From contig CP087990.1 of the NCBI GenBank assembly GCA_021044545.1, positions 1,860,001 through 1,924,000 on the forward strand: 64,000 nucleotides of DNA. The letters run 5' to 3'. Below the pieces are notes generated by a model, which had not been told where the DNA came from, did not search any database, and saw only the letters and a list, made by a program, of their open reading frames with translations. Shown one piece after another: positions 1 to 8,199 of the stretch (its first letter is position 1; each line of letters opens with the position of its first letter). The translations under genes were made by a program, and so were the position numbers. Source of the DNA: Comamonadaceae bacterium M7527 (GTDB lineage Bacteria; Pseudomonadota; Gammaproteobacteria; Burkholderiales; Burkholderiaceae_C).

Positions 1-533
1 CGCCCGATATAGCCTACTAAATGGCTAGCCGTTGAGCCCAGTGGGTAATTTCTAAAGAAGCGCGCACGAATATCGACACCCGGAAAGCGCCAGCGTTGCG
101 CAGCAAATCGGGCCACTTCTTCGTCGTTTAACAGTGTGCGAAGCGGTACGGCTTCAAACGACTTGGTTTCACTTTTGACTTTGTAAAACTTGCGTCTATC
201 GCGCTTGCTCACATTGACCACCTGGGCCAAGGCGTCAAGCGTTTCTTCGAGGTTGTCTACGCGTGATGGCGTAATTTCCAGTGTGTAGGCCGAGTAGTTG
301 GACGCCAGCACCACACCGTTGCGGTCCACCACTTCACCGCGCATGGGCACCACTGGCAAAACGGCGGTGCGGTTGCTTTCGGCTTGTGCGTTGAGCGCTT
401 GGTGGCGCAGGACTTGCAGGTAATAGGCGCGCGCCACCACCAAACCAAAAGCCAGTAGCACCACCACGCTGGCCACCAAGACGCGCGTGCGAAAGCGGTT
501 TAAGTCGGCTTCAACGTTGCGTATTTCACTCAT
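1..533 (-). CDS. mrdA: Penicillin-binding protein 2 (peptidoglycan D,D-transpeptidase), N-terminal part
   Basis: This is the N-terminal 177 residues of PBP2, the transpeptidase that cross-links side-wall peptidoglycan in the rod complex. The gene runs off the left edge, so the catalytic domain is not visible. Visible are a short Arg-rich cytoplasmic stretch, one membrane anchor at about residues 17-37, and the start of the PBP dimerisation domain ('PMRGEVVDRNGVVLASN', about residues 67-83), which is typical of PBP2/RodA-partner proteins. It is the last visible gene of mreB-mreC-mreD-mrdA, 16 bases after mreD. The start ATG at 531-533 is the only sensible one before the anchor. Confidence 0.93.
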   Translation of the reverse strand, partial: MSEIRNVEADLNRFRTRVLVASVVVLLAFGLVVARAYYLQVLRHQALNAQAESNRTAVLPVVPMRGEVVDRNGVVLASNYSAYTLEITPSRVDNLEETLDALAQVVNVSKRDRRKFYKVKSETKSFEAVPLRTLLNDEEVARFAAQRWRFPGVDIRARFFRNYPLGSTASHLVGYIG

Positions 534-549
534 GGCTGCTGGCCCATGC

Positions 550-1079
550 TTACAAAGGCCTGTTGTCGTCGGGGTCGTGCGCGCGACGCTGTGGTGCCAG
601 CAGTATGGTGGCGACTATGGGCCATATAACGGCCTCTAAAACAGGTGCGCCCAAGGCGGGCCAGCCTGGCCAGCCGCTGCCCAGTGTCCAGCGCACCAGC
701 CATTGCACAGCATGTGCGGCAAAGAATAAAGGCACCAACTGAACGGCTTGTCCGTCCAGCGTGAACCAGCGCATCGCCTGTGCATGCTGACAGTAAAGTA
801 GGCCAACAGGCTGTAGGCTAGGGCATGCTCACCCAGCAGTGCGCTGCTGTGCACATCCATGAGCAGGCCAAAGAAAAAAGCTGCGCCCACGTTAACGCGT
901 CGCGTTTGGTTTACGTTCCAGTAAACCAGCACCACAGCTAAAAAGTCAGGCAGCCACAAGCTGGTGTTACCCAACACGGTAGTTAACAGCATGTTCAGTA
1001 GCAACGCTGCAATCAACGCGCCCCAGATGAACCAGGCCGACGCGGGCAGCAGCAGCTGTTGGCCAGGACGCATGATCAT
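550..1079 (-). pseudogene. mreD: Rod-shape determining protein MreD, interrupted by a frameshift
   Basis: MreD is a small integral membrane protein of the MreBCD elongation complex. The first frame gives a good MreD N-terminus with hydrophobic segments up to 'LLAYFTVSMHRR'. The continuation 'MRWFTLDGQAVQLVPLFFAAHAVQW...' lies in another frame and ends at 550. Joining the two near 774-778, by supplying one missing base, restores a protein of about 176 residues, the usual family length. The start overlaps the mreC stop as ATGA, which indicates translational coupling. The frame break is probably a sequence error, because mreC, mreB and mrdA beside it are intact. Confidence 0.85.
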
Positions 1080-1972
1080 TGAGATGCCCCCGTTACAGTC
1101 TTGGCTTGCGGCGCTGTCAAATCAGGTGCAACAGGTGTGGGCGGTGGCACCACCAGCACATAGCGTGTGGCATCAACTTGCGACAGCGGCTTGCAGCGAA
1201 TACTGGCGTAGTTGGTTTGCATTGGTTCAGGAATATCCACGATGGTGGCCACCGGCAGGCCCGCAGGGTATACGCCGTCTATGCCGCTGGTCATCAGCAC
1301 GTCGCCGGCCTTTATATTGGCGTTATTGCTGACAAAGCGCAGCTCAAGGTGTGTGCCGTCGCCGCCGACTTCGCCAAACAGTACATTGCGCTCGCCCGTA
1401 CGCGCATTCAGTACAGGCGTTGACTGGTTGCGGTCTGTCAGTACGGTGACCTCTGAGGTGAGCAAGTAGGCGCGTGTTACTTGACCATAAACGCCGTTGA
1501 CATCAATGACGGCAGAGCCAGCCTGTATGCCGTGTGCTGTGCCTTTGTCCAATATGACGCGCTTGGAATAAGGGTCTGGCGTTTGTGCAACAACCCGTGC
1601 GGCAAGGCCAGGGCCGGCCAAGCTGGCTTGCAGGTTTAGCAAGGCTTGCAAACGTTGTGTTTCTAATTTGAGATAGTCGATTTGCTGCACAGTTTCAGCT
1701 TGGCGCAGCAGTTGTTCATTGAGCACGGCGTTGGTTTGCTTGGCCGCGTCAAGCGACTGCACATAAGCGCCCAGCCACTGCGCGCCCACCAGCGGCTGGC
1801 GCAGCACCCATTGCACAGGGTACAAGCCAGTGGCCAGTACATTGCGAATGGGCTGGCCTATGGTGTAGCGCAAGTCGGCTGCCATGAGGCTAAACGACAG
1901 GGCCGTAAACACCAGCAGTTTGGTAAAGGCAGTTGTGCCTTGCTTGAAGAACGCGGGGGTGCGGTCTAACAC
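1076..1972 (-). CDS. mreC: Rod-shape determining protein MreC
   Basis: MreC is a bitopic inner-membrane protein that links cytoplasmic MreB filaments to the periplasmic PBP2/RodA machinery. The 298-residue product has a short cytoplasmic N-terminus ('LDRTPAFFKQG'), one membrane segment (about residues 17-32), a coiled-coil-like region and then the beta-barrel MreC domain. The C-terminus is Pro/Ala-rich. The start is GTG at 1970-1972: the frame has an in-frame stop shortly upstream and no ATG before the conserved N-terminus. It lies 21 bases after mreB and overlaps mreD by four bases, consistent with one operon. Confidence 0.93.
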   Translation of the reverse strand: MLDRTPAFFKQGTTAFTKLLVFTALSFSLMAADLRYTIGQPIRNVLATGLYPVQWVLRQPLVGAQWLGAYVQSLDAAKQTNAVLNEQLLRQAETVQQIDYLKLETQRLQALLNLQASLAGPGLAARVVAQTPDPYSKRVILDKGTAHGIQAGSAVIDVNGVYGQVTRAYLLTSEVTVLTDRNQSTPVLNARTGERNVLFGEVGGDGTHLELRFVSNNANIKAGDVLMTSGIDGVYPAGLPVATIVDIPEPMQTNYASIRCKPLSQVDATRYVLVVPPPTPVAPDLTAPQAKTVTGASQ

Positions 1973-1993
1973 AAGGTTGAGCAGGCGTTGGCT

Positions 1994-3037
1994 TTACTCG
2001 TGGGAGAACACGGTGCCCAAGCTGTCCATGCGCTCAAGCGCCAGGCCACAGCCACGTACCACGCAGGTGAGGGGGTCTTCAGCCACCAACACGGGCAGGC
2101 CTGTTTCTTCAGCCAGCAAGCGGTCTAGGTCATGTAGCAATGCGCCGCCCCCAGTGAGCATCATGCCGCGCTCAGCGATGTCGGCACCCAATTCGGGTGG
2201 CGTTTGCTCCAGCGCATTTTTAACAGCAGACACCACATTGTTGAGTGGCTCTGTAAGCGATTCCAAAATTTCGTTGCTGGAGATGATGAATGAACGTGGC
2301 ACACCTTCTGACAAGTTGCGGCCCTTGACTTCCATCTCTTTCACTTCGCCGCCTGGGAAGGCTGAGCCTATGTTTTTCTTAATGGCTTCAGCGGTAGGCT
2401 CGCCAATGAGCATGCCGTAGTTGCGGCGTATGTAGTTGATGATGGCCTCGTCAAAGCGGTCGCCACCCACGCGCACACTGCCTTTGTAGACCATGCCGCC
2501 CAATGAAATAACGCCCACTTCAGTGGTGCCGCCACCAATGTCAATGACCATGGAGCCCGATGGCTCTGACACCGGCAAGCCTGCGCCCAAAGCAGCAGCC
2601 ATTGGTTCTTCAATGAGGTACACCTCAGATGCGCCGGCGCCAAGTGCAGACTCACGAATGGCACGGCGCTCAACCTGTGTAGAGCCGCAAGGCACGCAAA
2701 TGATGATGCGTGGGCTGGGACGGAAGATGGAGCGCGGGTGCACCATCTTGATGAACTGCTTGAGCATTTGCTCGGTCACGGTGAAGTCGGCAATCACGCC
2801 GTCTTTCATGGGGCGAATGGCCTCGATGTTGCCGGGCACCTTACCCAGCATAGACTTGGCTTCCTGGCCAACAGCCTGCAGTGTTTTTTTGCCTTGCGGC
2901 CCGCCCTCGTGGCGAATGGCAACAACAGACGGCTCATTCAAAATGATGCCCTTGTCGCGCATGTAAATAACGGTGTTGGCCGTGCCAAGGTCAATGGCTA
3001 AGTCAGATGAAAATTGGCGGCGAAAAGCTTCAAACAT
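1994..3037 (-). CDS. mreB: Actin-like rod-shape protein MreB
   Basis: MreB is the bacterial actin that organises lateral wall synthesis. The 347-residue protein is full length and carries the phosphate-binding signature 'DLGTANT' near residue 16, the second signature 'DIGGGTTEVGV' and the C-terminal 'LTGGGALL' adenosine motif. The open frame continues upstream to 3193, but the family start 'MFEAFRRQFSSDLAIDLG' fixes the ATG at 3035-3037. It is the first gene of mreBCD-mrdA and is divergent from gatC, with a 265-base shared intergenic region. Confidence 0.97.
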   Translation of the reverse strand: MFEAFRRQFSSDLAIDLGTANTVIYMRDKGIILNEPSVVAIRHEGGPQGKKTLQAVGQEAKSMLGKVPGNIEAIRPMKDGVIADFTVTEQMLKQFIKMVHPRSIFRPSPRIIICVPCGSTQVERRAIRESALGAGASEVYLIEEPMAAALGAGLPVSEPSGSMVIDIGGGTTEVGVISLGGMVYKGSVRVGGDRFDEAIINYIRRNYGMLIGEPTAEAIKKNIGSAFPGGEVKEMEVKGRNLSEGVPRSFIISSNEILESLTEPLNNVVSAVKNALEQTPPELGADIAERGMMLTGGGALLHDLDRLLAEETGLPVLVAEDPLTCVVRGCGLALERMDSLGTVFSHE

Positions 3038-3265
3038 GTGTGCGTCCTGGTGCGCGGCAAAGGTGTTTGGCAGCGGCGGTGCATAGCCGCTACCGGTAAC
3101 ATTGCAAAATAGGGGTGCTGGTTGGTGGCACGTGTGCGACAACCGAGCTGACATGCATTTGTTTGCTAGCAGCGTAAAAGCGCTCAAAAGCATACATATA
3201 CAAAGACTGGATAATACCCCATTGCCACCGCATCAATGCCAGCCAGATCGCTGGAAACACGCGAT

Positions 3266-3294
3266 TTGACGCTAACTTGGGCATAACCTACACA
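3266..3294 (+). promoter_or_regulatory. Putative sigma-70 promoter of gatCAB
   Basis: TTGACG at 3266-3271 and TACACA at 3289-3294 are separated by 17 bases. The predicted transcription start is within a few bases of the gatC ATG at 3303, and no Shine-Dalgarno sequence precedes that ATG, so the transcript may be leaderless. The -10 match is only moderate. Confidence 0.45.
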
Positions 3295-3302
3295 ATAAAC
3301 CT

Positions 3303-3614
3303 ATGGCACTCACTATTGAAGATATGGCTCGCCTGAGCCGGCTGGCCAGACTTGAGGTCAACCCACAGACCCAAAACCAGACCTTAGACCAGCTGAACGG
3401 CTTTTTTAAGCTGGTTGAGCAAATGAACGCTGTGGATACCACAGGCGTTGAACCCCTGGCCCATCCCACAGACGCCATGGGCGTGGCCGCCCAGTTGCGT
3501 TTGCGTGATGATCATGTGGCCGAGCCTGCCACAGCGCAGGCCAGAGACGCCAACCAGGCCAGTGCGCCAGCGGTTGAGCGCGGTTTGTTTTTAGTGCCCA
3601 AAGTGATTGAGTGA
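3303..3614 (+). CDS. gatC: Asp-tRNA(Asn)/Glu-tRNA(Gln) amidotransferase subunit C
   Basis: GatC is the small subunit that wraps around GatA and stabilises the GatCAB complex. GatCAB amidates misacylated Asp-tRNA(Asn) or Glu-tRNA(Gln). The 103-residue product has the typical N-terminus ('IEDMARLSRLARLEV') and the 'GVEPLAHP' motif, and ends 'RGLFLVPKVIE' as GatC proteins do. It is the first gene of gatC-gatA-gatB, and its end overlaps the gatA ribosome-binding region. The ATG at 3303 has no recognisable Shine-Dalgarno sequence. Confidence 0.96.
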   Translation: MALTIEDMARLSRLARLEVNPQTQNQTLDQLNGFFKLVEQMNAVDTTGVEPLAHPTDAMGVAAQLRLRDDHVAEPATAQARDANQASAPAVERGLFLVPKVIE

Positions 3615-3625
3615 GGAAGTCGTCC

Positions 3626-5134
3626 ATGTCTGCTATCCATGAATGGGGCGTGGCTGAAACGGCCCGCCAACTACACAGCAAACAAGTCTCTAGCGTGGAG
3701 GTGACGCAAGCGCTGATCCAGCGCTGCGAGGCGCATGCAGATCTGGGTGCATTTGTGCACTTCTCGCCGGAACAGGCGCTAACGGCCGCCAAAAATGCCG
3801 ATAGCCGCTTGGCCGCAGGTGATACAAGTGCCTTGTTAGGCGTGCCACTGGCCCACAAAGATGTGTTTGTGACCACCGCCGCGCCCACCACGGCAGGTTC
3901 ACGCATGTTGGCCGACTACCAAAGCCCGTTCAACGCCACAGTGGTGCAACGCTTGAACGACGCGGGTGCCATCAGCTTGGGCAAGCTCAACTGCGATGAA
4001 TTTGCGATGGGCTCAGGCAACGAGAACTCAGCCTATGGCCCCACCAAAAATCCTTGGGATACCAGCCGCGTGCCTGGCGGCTCAAGCGGTGGCTCTGCTG
4101 CTGCGGTGGCTGCGGGTTTGGTGGCAGGAGCCACTGGCACGGACACCGGCGGCTCTATTCGCCAGCCCGCTGGTTTTTGCGGCATTACCGGCATCAAGCC
4201 CACTTATGGCTTGTGCTCGCGCTTTGGCATGGTGGCATTTGCCTCCAGCCTGGACCAGGCAGGCCCCATGGCTAAAAGCGCTGAAGACTGCGCAGCCATG
4301 CTCACGCACATGGCAGGCCCTGACCTGGACCATGATTCCACCTCACTCGATGTGCCAACAGTGGACTACACGGCAGCGCTGGCGCAGCCACGGGCCGGAG
4401 CTACTGCAGACAAGCCTTTGTTGGGTTTGCGCGTGGGTTTGCCAGCAGAGTTTTTTGGTGCGGGTTTGAGCGCCGACGTGAATGCTGCGGTGCAAGCCGC
4501 ACTCAGGCAGCTGAGTGACATGGGCGCCACCCTGGTGGATATAGGCTTGCCGCGCACAGAGTTGTCTATTCCCGTGTACTACATCATTGCGCCGGCAGAG
4601 GCGTCCAGCAATTTAAGTCGTTTTGACGGCGTGCGTTACGGCCACCGAGCCAAAGACTATGACGACCTGGCCGATATGTATCAAAAGTCGCGCAGTGAAG
4701 GTTTTGGCCCAGAAGTGCAGCGCCGCATACTCATTGGTACCTATGTGCTAAGCCACGGCTACTACGACGCCTACTACTTGAAGGCGCAAAAAATTCGCCG
4801 TCTCATTGCCCAAGACTTTCAAGCTGCATTCAAGCAATGCGACGTGATTGCCGGGCCCGTGGCCCCCACAGTGGCCTGGGGCATTGGTGAAAAAAGCAAT
4901 GACCCCGTAGCCAATTACCTGGCCGACATCTTCACCTTGTCGACCAGCTTGGCAGGCTTGCCGGGCATGAGTATGCCTGCCGGCTTTGGCGCGGGCAATA
5001 TGCCTGTGGGTTTGCAGTTGGTGGGTAACTACTTGGCTGAAACAACCTTGCTGCAAACTGCGCACAGCTACCAACAAGCTACCGACTGGCACCAACGCCG
5101 CCCCAGCCTAAACACCAAAGGAGCCGACGCATGA
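3626..5134 (+). CDS. gatA: Asp-tRNA(Asn)/Glu-tRNA(Gln) amidotransferase subunit A
   Basis: GatA is the amidase subunit that releases ammonia from glutamine for transamidation. The 502-residue protein shows the amidase-signature Ser-cisSer-Lys triad: Lys78 in 'PLAHKDVF', the Gly/Ser loop at 151-157 'GGSSGGS', and the nucleophile Ser177 in 'DTGGSIRQP'. I chose the ATG at 3626 because GAGGAAG lies six bases upstream. An in-frame GTG at 3611 would add five residues. It overlaps gatB by four bases. Confidence 0.97.
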   Translation: MSAIHEWGVAETARQLHSKQVSSVEVTQALIQRCEAHADLGAFVHFSPEQALTAAKNADSRLAAGDTSALLGVPLAHKDVFVTTAAPTTAGSRMLADYQSPFNATVVQRLNDAGAISLGKLNCDEFAMGSGNENSAYGPTKNPWDTSRVPGGSSGGSAAAVAAGLVAGATGTDTGGSIRQPAGFCGITGIKPTYGLCSRFGMVAFASSLDQAGPMAKSAEDCAAMLTHMAGPDLDHDSTSLDVPTVDYTAALAQPRAGATADKPLLGLRVGLPAEFFGAGLSADVNAAVQAALRQLSDMGATLVDIGLPRTELSIPVYYIIAPAEASSNLSRFDGVRYGHRAKDYDDLADMYQKSRSEGFGPEVQRRILIGTYVLSHGYYDAYYLKAQKIRRLIAQDFQAAFKQCDVIAGPVAPTVAWGIGEKSNDPVANYLADIFTLSTSLAGLPGMSMPAGFGAGNMPVGLQLVGNYLAETTLLQTAHSYQQATDWHQRRPSLNTKGADA

Positions 5135-6597
5135 GCGCCGCCGCTACATCCCAACAATCGTTGCTGGTCAATGGCTACGAGGTTGTGATTGGGTTTGAAA
5201 CCCATGCACAACTGTCTACCAGGTCCAAAATTTTCAGCCGCTCCAGTGTGGCGTTTGGCGCCGAGGCCAACACACAGGCCAGTGTGGTGGATATGGCCTT
5301 GCCAGGCACCTTGCCTGTAATGAACAAGGGCGCGGTTGAGCGCGCCATCAAGCTTGGTTTGGCTGTGGGCGCTTACGTGGCCGACAAAAGCGTGTTTGCC
5401 CGCAAAAACTACTTTTACCCGGACCTGCCCAAAGGCTATCAAATCAGCCAGTTTGAAATACCCGTGGTGCAAGGCGGTGAGGTGAGCTTTTTGTTGGACG
5501 GCGAGCCCAAAACCGTACGCCTGGTCCGTGCCCACCTGGAAGAGGATGCGGGTAAATCACTGCACGAGGATTTTGTTGGGCAAAGTGGTATTGACCTCAA
5601 TCGCGCCGGCACACCCCTGCTAGAAATTGTGACCGAGCCCGACATGCGCTCTACCGCTGAGGCCGTGGCTTACGCCAAAGAGCTGCACAAGATCGTGACC
5701 TGGATTGGCATTTGCGACGGCAACATGCAAGAGGGCAGCTTTCGCTGTGACGCCAACGTGTCTGTGCGCAAACCAGGTGGTGCGTTGGGCACGCGCCGCG
5801 AAATCAAAAACCTCAACAGCTTTCGCTTTATGCAGCAAGCCATTGACTTTGAAATTCGCTGGCAGATTGAAGAAATTGAAGAGGGGCGAGCCATACAGCA
5901 AGCCACTGTGTTGTTCGACCCCGATACGGGCGAGACACGCGCCATGCGTACCAAGGAAGACGCGGCCGATTACCGCTACTTCCCGGACCCAGACTTGCCA
6001 CCGCTGGTGATTTCGCGCGAATGGGTCGCCAGTGTGGAGGCTCAAATGCCAGAGCTGCCACGCGTGATGGCCAAGCGCTTGATGGACGCGCATGGTCTGT
6101 CCGCGTATGACGCCGATATGCTCACCGCCAGCCAAGCCACTGCCGCTTACTTTGAAGCCGCCACAGCAGCTTGCGCCCAGCCCAAGCTGGTGGCCAACTG
6201 GATGATGGGCGAGTTGTCCAAGCGCCTAAATGCTGACGATATGGTGATCAGCCAGGCGCCTGTGCAGGCTGAGCTGCTGGCAGCACTCATTGCACGCATT
6301 CAAGACCAGACCATTTCCAACAATGCCGCGCGTCAAGTGTTTGATGCCTTGTGGCGCGGAGAAGGCAGTAGCGTGGACGCGTTGATCGAAGCCAAAGGCC
6401 TCAAGCAAATGAACGACGCCGGCGCGCTGGAGGCCATTGTTGCCGACGTTATCGCTGCCAACGCTGACAATGTCGCGCAATACCGCGCCGGCAAGGACAA
6501 AGCCTTTAATGCGCTGGTGGGTCAAGTGATGAAAGCCAGCAAAGGCAAGGCCAATCCAGCGCAAGTCAACGATTTGCTAAAGGCGGCGCTGAACTGA
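5131..6597 (+). CDS. gatB: Asp-tRNA(Asn)/Glu-tRNA(Gln) amidotransferase subunit B
   Basis: GatB binds the misacylated tRNA, activates the acyl side chain with ATP and receives ammonia from GatA. The 488-residue product carries the GatB core ('EVVIGFETHAQLSTRSKIFS', 'FYPDLPKGYQISQ', 'GIDLNRAGTPLLEIVTEPD') and the helical GatB/Yqey tail that contacts the tRNA elbow. Its length is normal. It begins inside the last codons of gatA (ATGA overlap) and ends opposite the convergent pyrE. Confidence 0.97.
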   Translation: MSAAATSQQSLLVNGYEVVIGFETHAQLSTRSKIFSRSSVAFGAEANTQASVVDMALPGTLPVMNKGAVERAIKLGLAVGAYVADKSVFARKNYFYPDLPKGYQISQFEIPVVQGGEVSFLLDGEPKTVRLVRAHLEEDAGKSLHEDFVGQSGIDLNRAGTPLLEIVTEPDMRSTAEAVAYAKELHKIVTWIGICDGNMQEGSFRCDANVSVRKPGGALGTRREIKNLNSFRFMQQAIDFEIRWQIEEIEEGRAIQQATVLFDPDTGETRAMRTKEDAADYRYFPDPDLPPLVISREWVASVEAQMPELPRVMAKRLMDAHGLSAYDADMLTASQATAAYFEAATAACAQPKLVANWMMGELSKRLNADDMVISQAPVQAELLAALIARIQDQTISNNAARQVFDALWRGEGSSVDALIEAKGLKQMNDAGALEAIVADVIAANADNVAQYRAGKDKAFNALVGQVMKASKGKANPAQVNDLLKAALN

Positions 6598-6615
6598 GTG
6601 CCCGCCAACGCATGT

Positions 6616-6640
6616 CACCCTATGGCCTGCCCATAGGGTG
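6616..6640. repeat. Perfect inverted repeat between convergent gatB and pyrE
   Basis: CACCCTATGG (6616-6625) and CCATAGGGTG (6631-6640) form a 10-bp stem with a 5-base loop. There is no T-run on either side, so this is not a classical intrinsic terminator. It lies between the ends of two convergent genes and may protect both transcript ends. Confidence 0.5.
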
Positions 6641-6686
6641 AGTGCTTGGCTGTGGTTGGTTGCCTGTGCCCTGTGACAACAGCCTG

Positions 6687-7400
6687 TCAGATTTCAACCC
6701 CATATTGATCCCGGTAGGCGCGTACCTTGGGCAGGTAGTCGTGTAGCTCGCCCGCGTTGCTTTGCGCCGCCAAGTAGGCCAGCAAGTCGGCCAACGTGGC
6801 AATGGCACACACTTGCAGCCCCAGCGTGTTGCGTACATATTGCACTGCGCTGTGCGGCGTGTCGCGCACATGGCCGCCTACCACTTCAGTGGCCATTTCT
6901 TGGCGGTCCAGTGCAATGGCTACGCCGCAAGCGCTCGCGCCTGCGGCGTTGATCAGCGCAATGGATTCGCGCGCGGCGGTGCCGGCGCTCATGACATCAT
7001 CAACAATGAGTACCCGGCCTTTGAGTGGCGCGCCCACCAAACTACCGCCTTCGCCGTGGTCCTTGGCTTCTTTGCGGTTGTAGGCTATGGGAAAATTGTG
7101 GCCCATGCGGGCCAGTTCTATGCCCACCGCTGTGACCAATGGGATGCCTTTGTAAGCCGGGCCAAACAGCATGTCAAAGGCGATGCCGCTGGCCACAATG
7201 CGCTGTGCATAAAATTGAGCCAAGCGGCACAGCTTGGCGCCGTCGTCAAACAGGCCCGCGTTAAAAAAGTAGGGGCTTAAGCGCCCAGCTTTTGTTTTGA
7301 ATTCACCCAAGCGCAGCACGCCTGCGTCAACCGAAAAAGCGACAAATTCCAATGCCAGCGCATCAGCGTGGCCGCTGGTGGTTTGTTGTGTAGTAACCAT
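6687..7400 (-). CDS. pyrE: Orotate phosphoribosyltransferase
   Basis: PyrE joins orotate to PRPP to make orotidine 5'-phosphate in pyrimidine synthesis. The 237-residue protein has the PRPP-binding motif 'VLIVDDVMSAGTA' and the catalytic-loop region 'YNRKEAKDHGEGG', both diagnostic. The open frame extends to 7541, but the likely start is the ATG at 7398-7400, with AAGGA about nine bases upstream. This start overlaps the xth start on the other strand. The length fits the family. Confidence 0.95.
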   Translation of the reverse strand: MVTTQQTTSGHADALALEFVAFSVDAGVLRLGEFKTKAGRLSPYFFNAGLFDDGAKLCRLAQFYAQRIVASGIAFDMLFGPAYKGIPLVTAVGIELARMGHNFPIAYNRKEAKDHGEGGSLVGAPLKGRVLIVDDVMSAGTAARESIALINAAGASACGVAIALDRQEMATEVVGGHVRDTPHSAVQYVRNTLGLQVCAIATLADLLAYLAAQSNAGELHDYLPKVRAYRDQYGVEI

Positions 7401-8199
7401 GACCCAATCCTTGTTCAAACTCACGTCGCTCAACCTCAACGGCATCAGATCAGCCGCACGCAAAGGCTTGGCCGAATGGGTTGAGCAAACCGCCCCTGAT
7501 TGTATGTGTGTGCAAGAGCTCAAGGCCCAAGAGCCGGACATGGTGGGCGTGCTGGACGTGATTGCCGGCTTGCCTGGGCGCTTTCATTGCGCAGAAAAAA
7601 AGGGCTACTCGGGCGTAGGGGTGTACACCAGGCACGAACCCAGCGACGTGATCACCGGTTTTGGCAACGCTGAGTTTGATGCTGAGGGGCGTTACATAGA
7701 GTTGCGTTTTGACACACTCAAAACCAAGCGCAGCATCATCAGTAGCTACTTTCCCAGCGGCTCGTCAGGTGACATTCGCCAAGGTGCAAAGTTCAGGTTT
7801 TTAGACGCCATGGGCCCTTATCTTGAAGGGTTGCGCACCAGCCGCGAGTACATCTTATGCGGCGACTTGAATATTGCCCACCAAAACATTGACCTCAAAA
7901 ACTGGCGCAGCAACCAAAAAAACTCTGGCTTTACGCCTGAAGAGCGCGAGTGGATGACACAGTTTTTGGCCACTGGCGTGGTGGACGTGTACCGCCAGCT
8001 AGAGCCCACAGCGACTGATGAGGCCTACACCTGGTGGAGCAACCGCGGCCAAGCCTGGGCCAACAACGTGGGTTGGCGCTTGGACTACCATTTGGCCACG
8101 CCCGCCACTGCTGCCACCGCCACAACGGCCGCGGTATACAAAGACCAACGCTTTTCTGACCACGCACCATTGACGATTGGTTACAACTTCGCGCTATGA
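7399..8199 (+). CDS. xth: Exodeoxyribonuclease III (AP endonuclease)
   Basis: This is an exonuclease III/AP endonuclease of the EEP fold, acting in base-excision repair. The 266-residue product shows the signatures 'LTSLNLNGIRSA', 'CVQELKAQ' (metal-binding Glu), 'CGDLNIAHQNIDL' and the C-terminal 'FSDHAPL' (catalytic Asp-His). I chose the ATG at 7399 because it sits just before the conserved N-terminus. No clear Shine-Dalgarno sequence precedes it, and the ATG interlocks with the pyrE ATG on the other strand. The stop overlaps the start of the TonB-like gene (ATGA). Confidence 0.95.
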   Translation: MTQSLFKLTSLNLNGIRSAARKGLAEWVEQTAPDCMCVQELKAQEPDMVGVLDVIAGLPGRFHCAEKKGYSGVGVYTRHEPSDVITGFGNAEFDAEGRYIELRFDTLKTKRSIISSYFPSGSSGDIRQGAKFRFLDAMGPYLEGLRTSREYILCGDLNIAHQNIDLKNWRSNQKNSGFTPEEREWMTQFLATGVVDVYRQLEPTATDEAYTWWSNRGQAWANNVGWRLDYHLATPATAATATTAAVYKDQRFSDHAPLTIGYNFAL

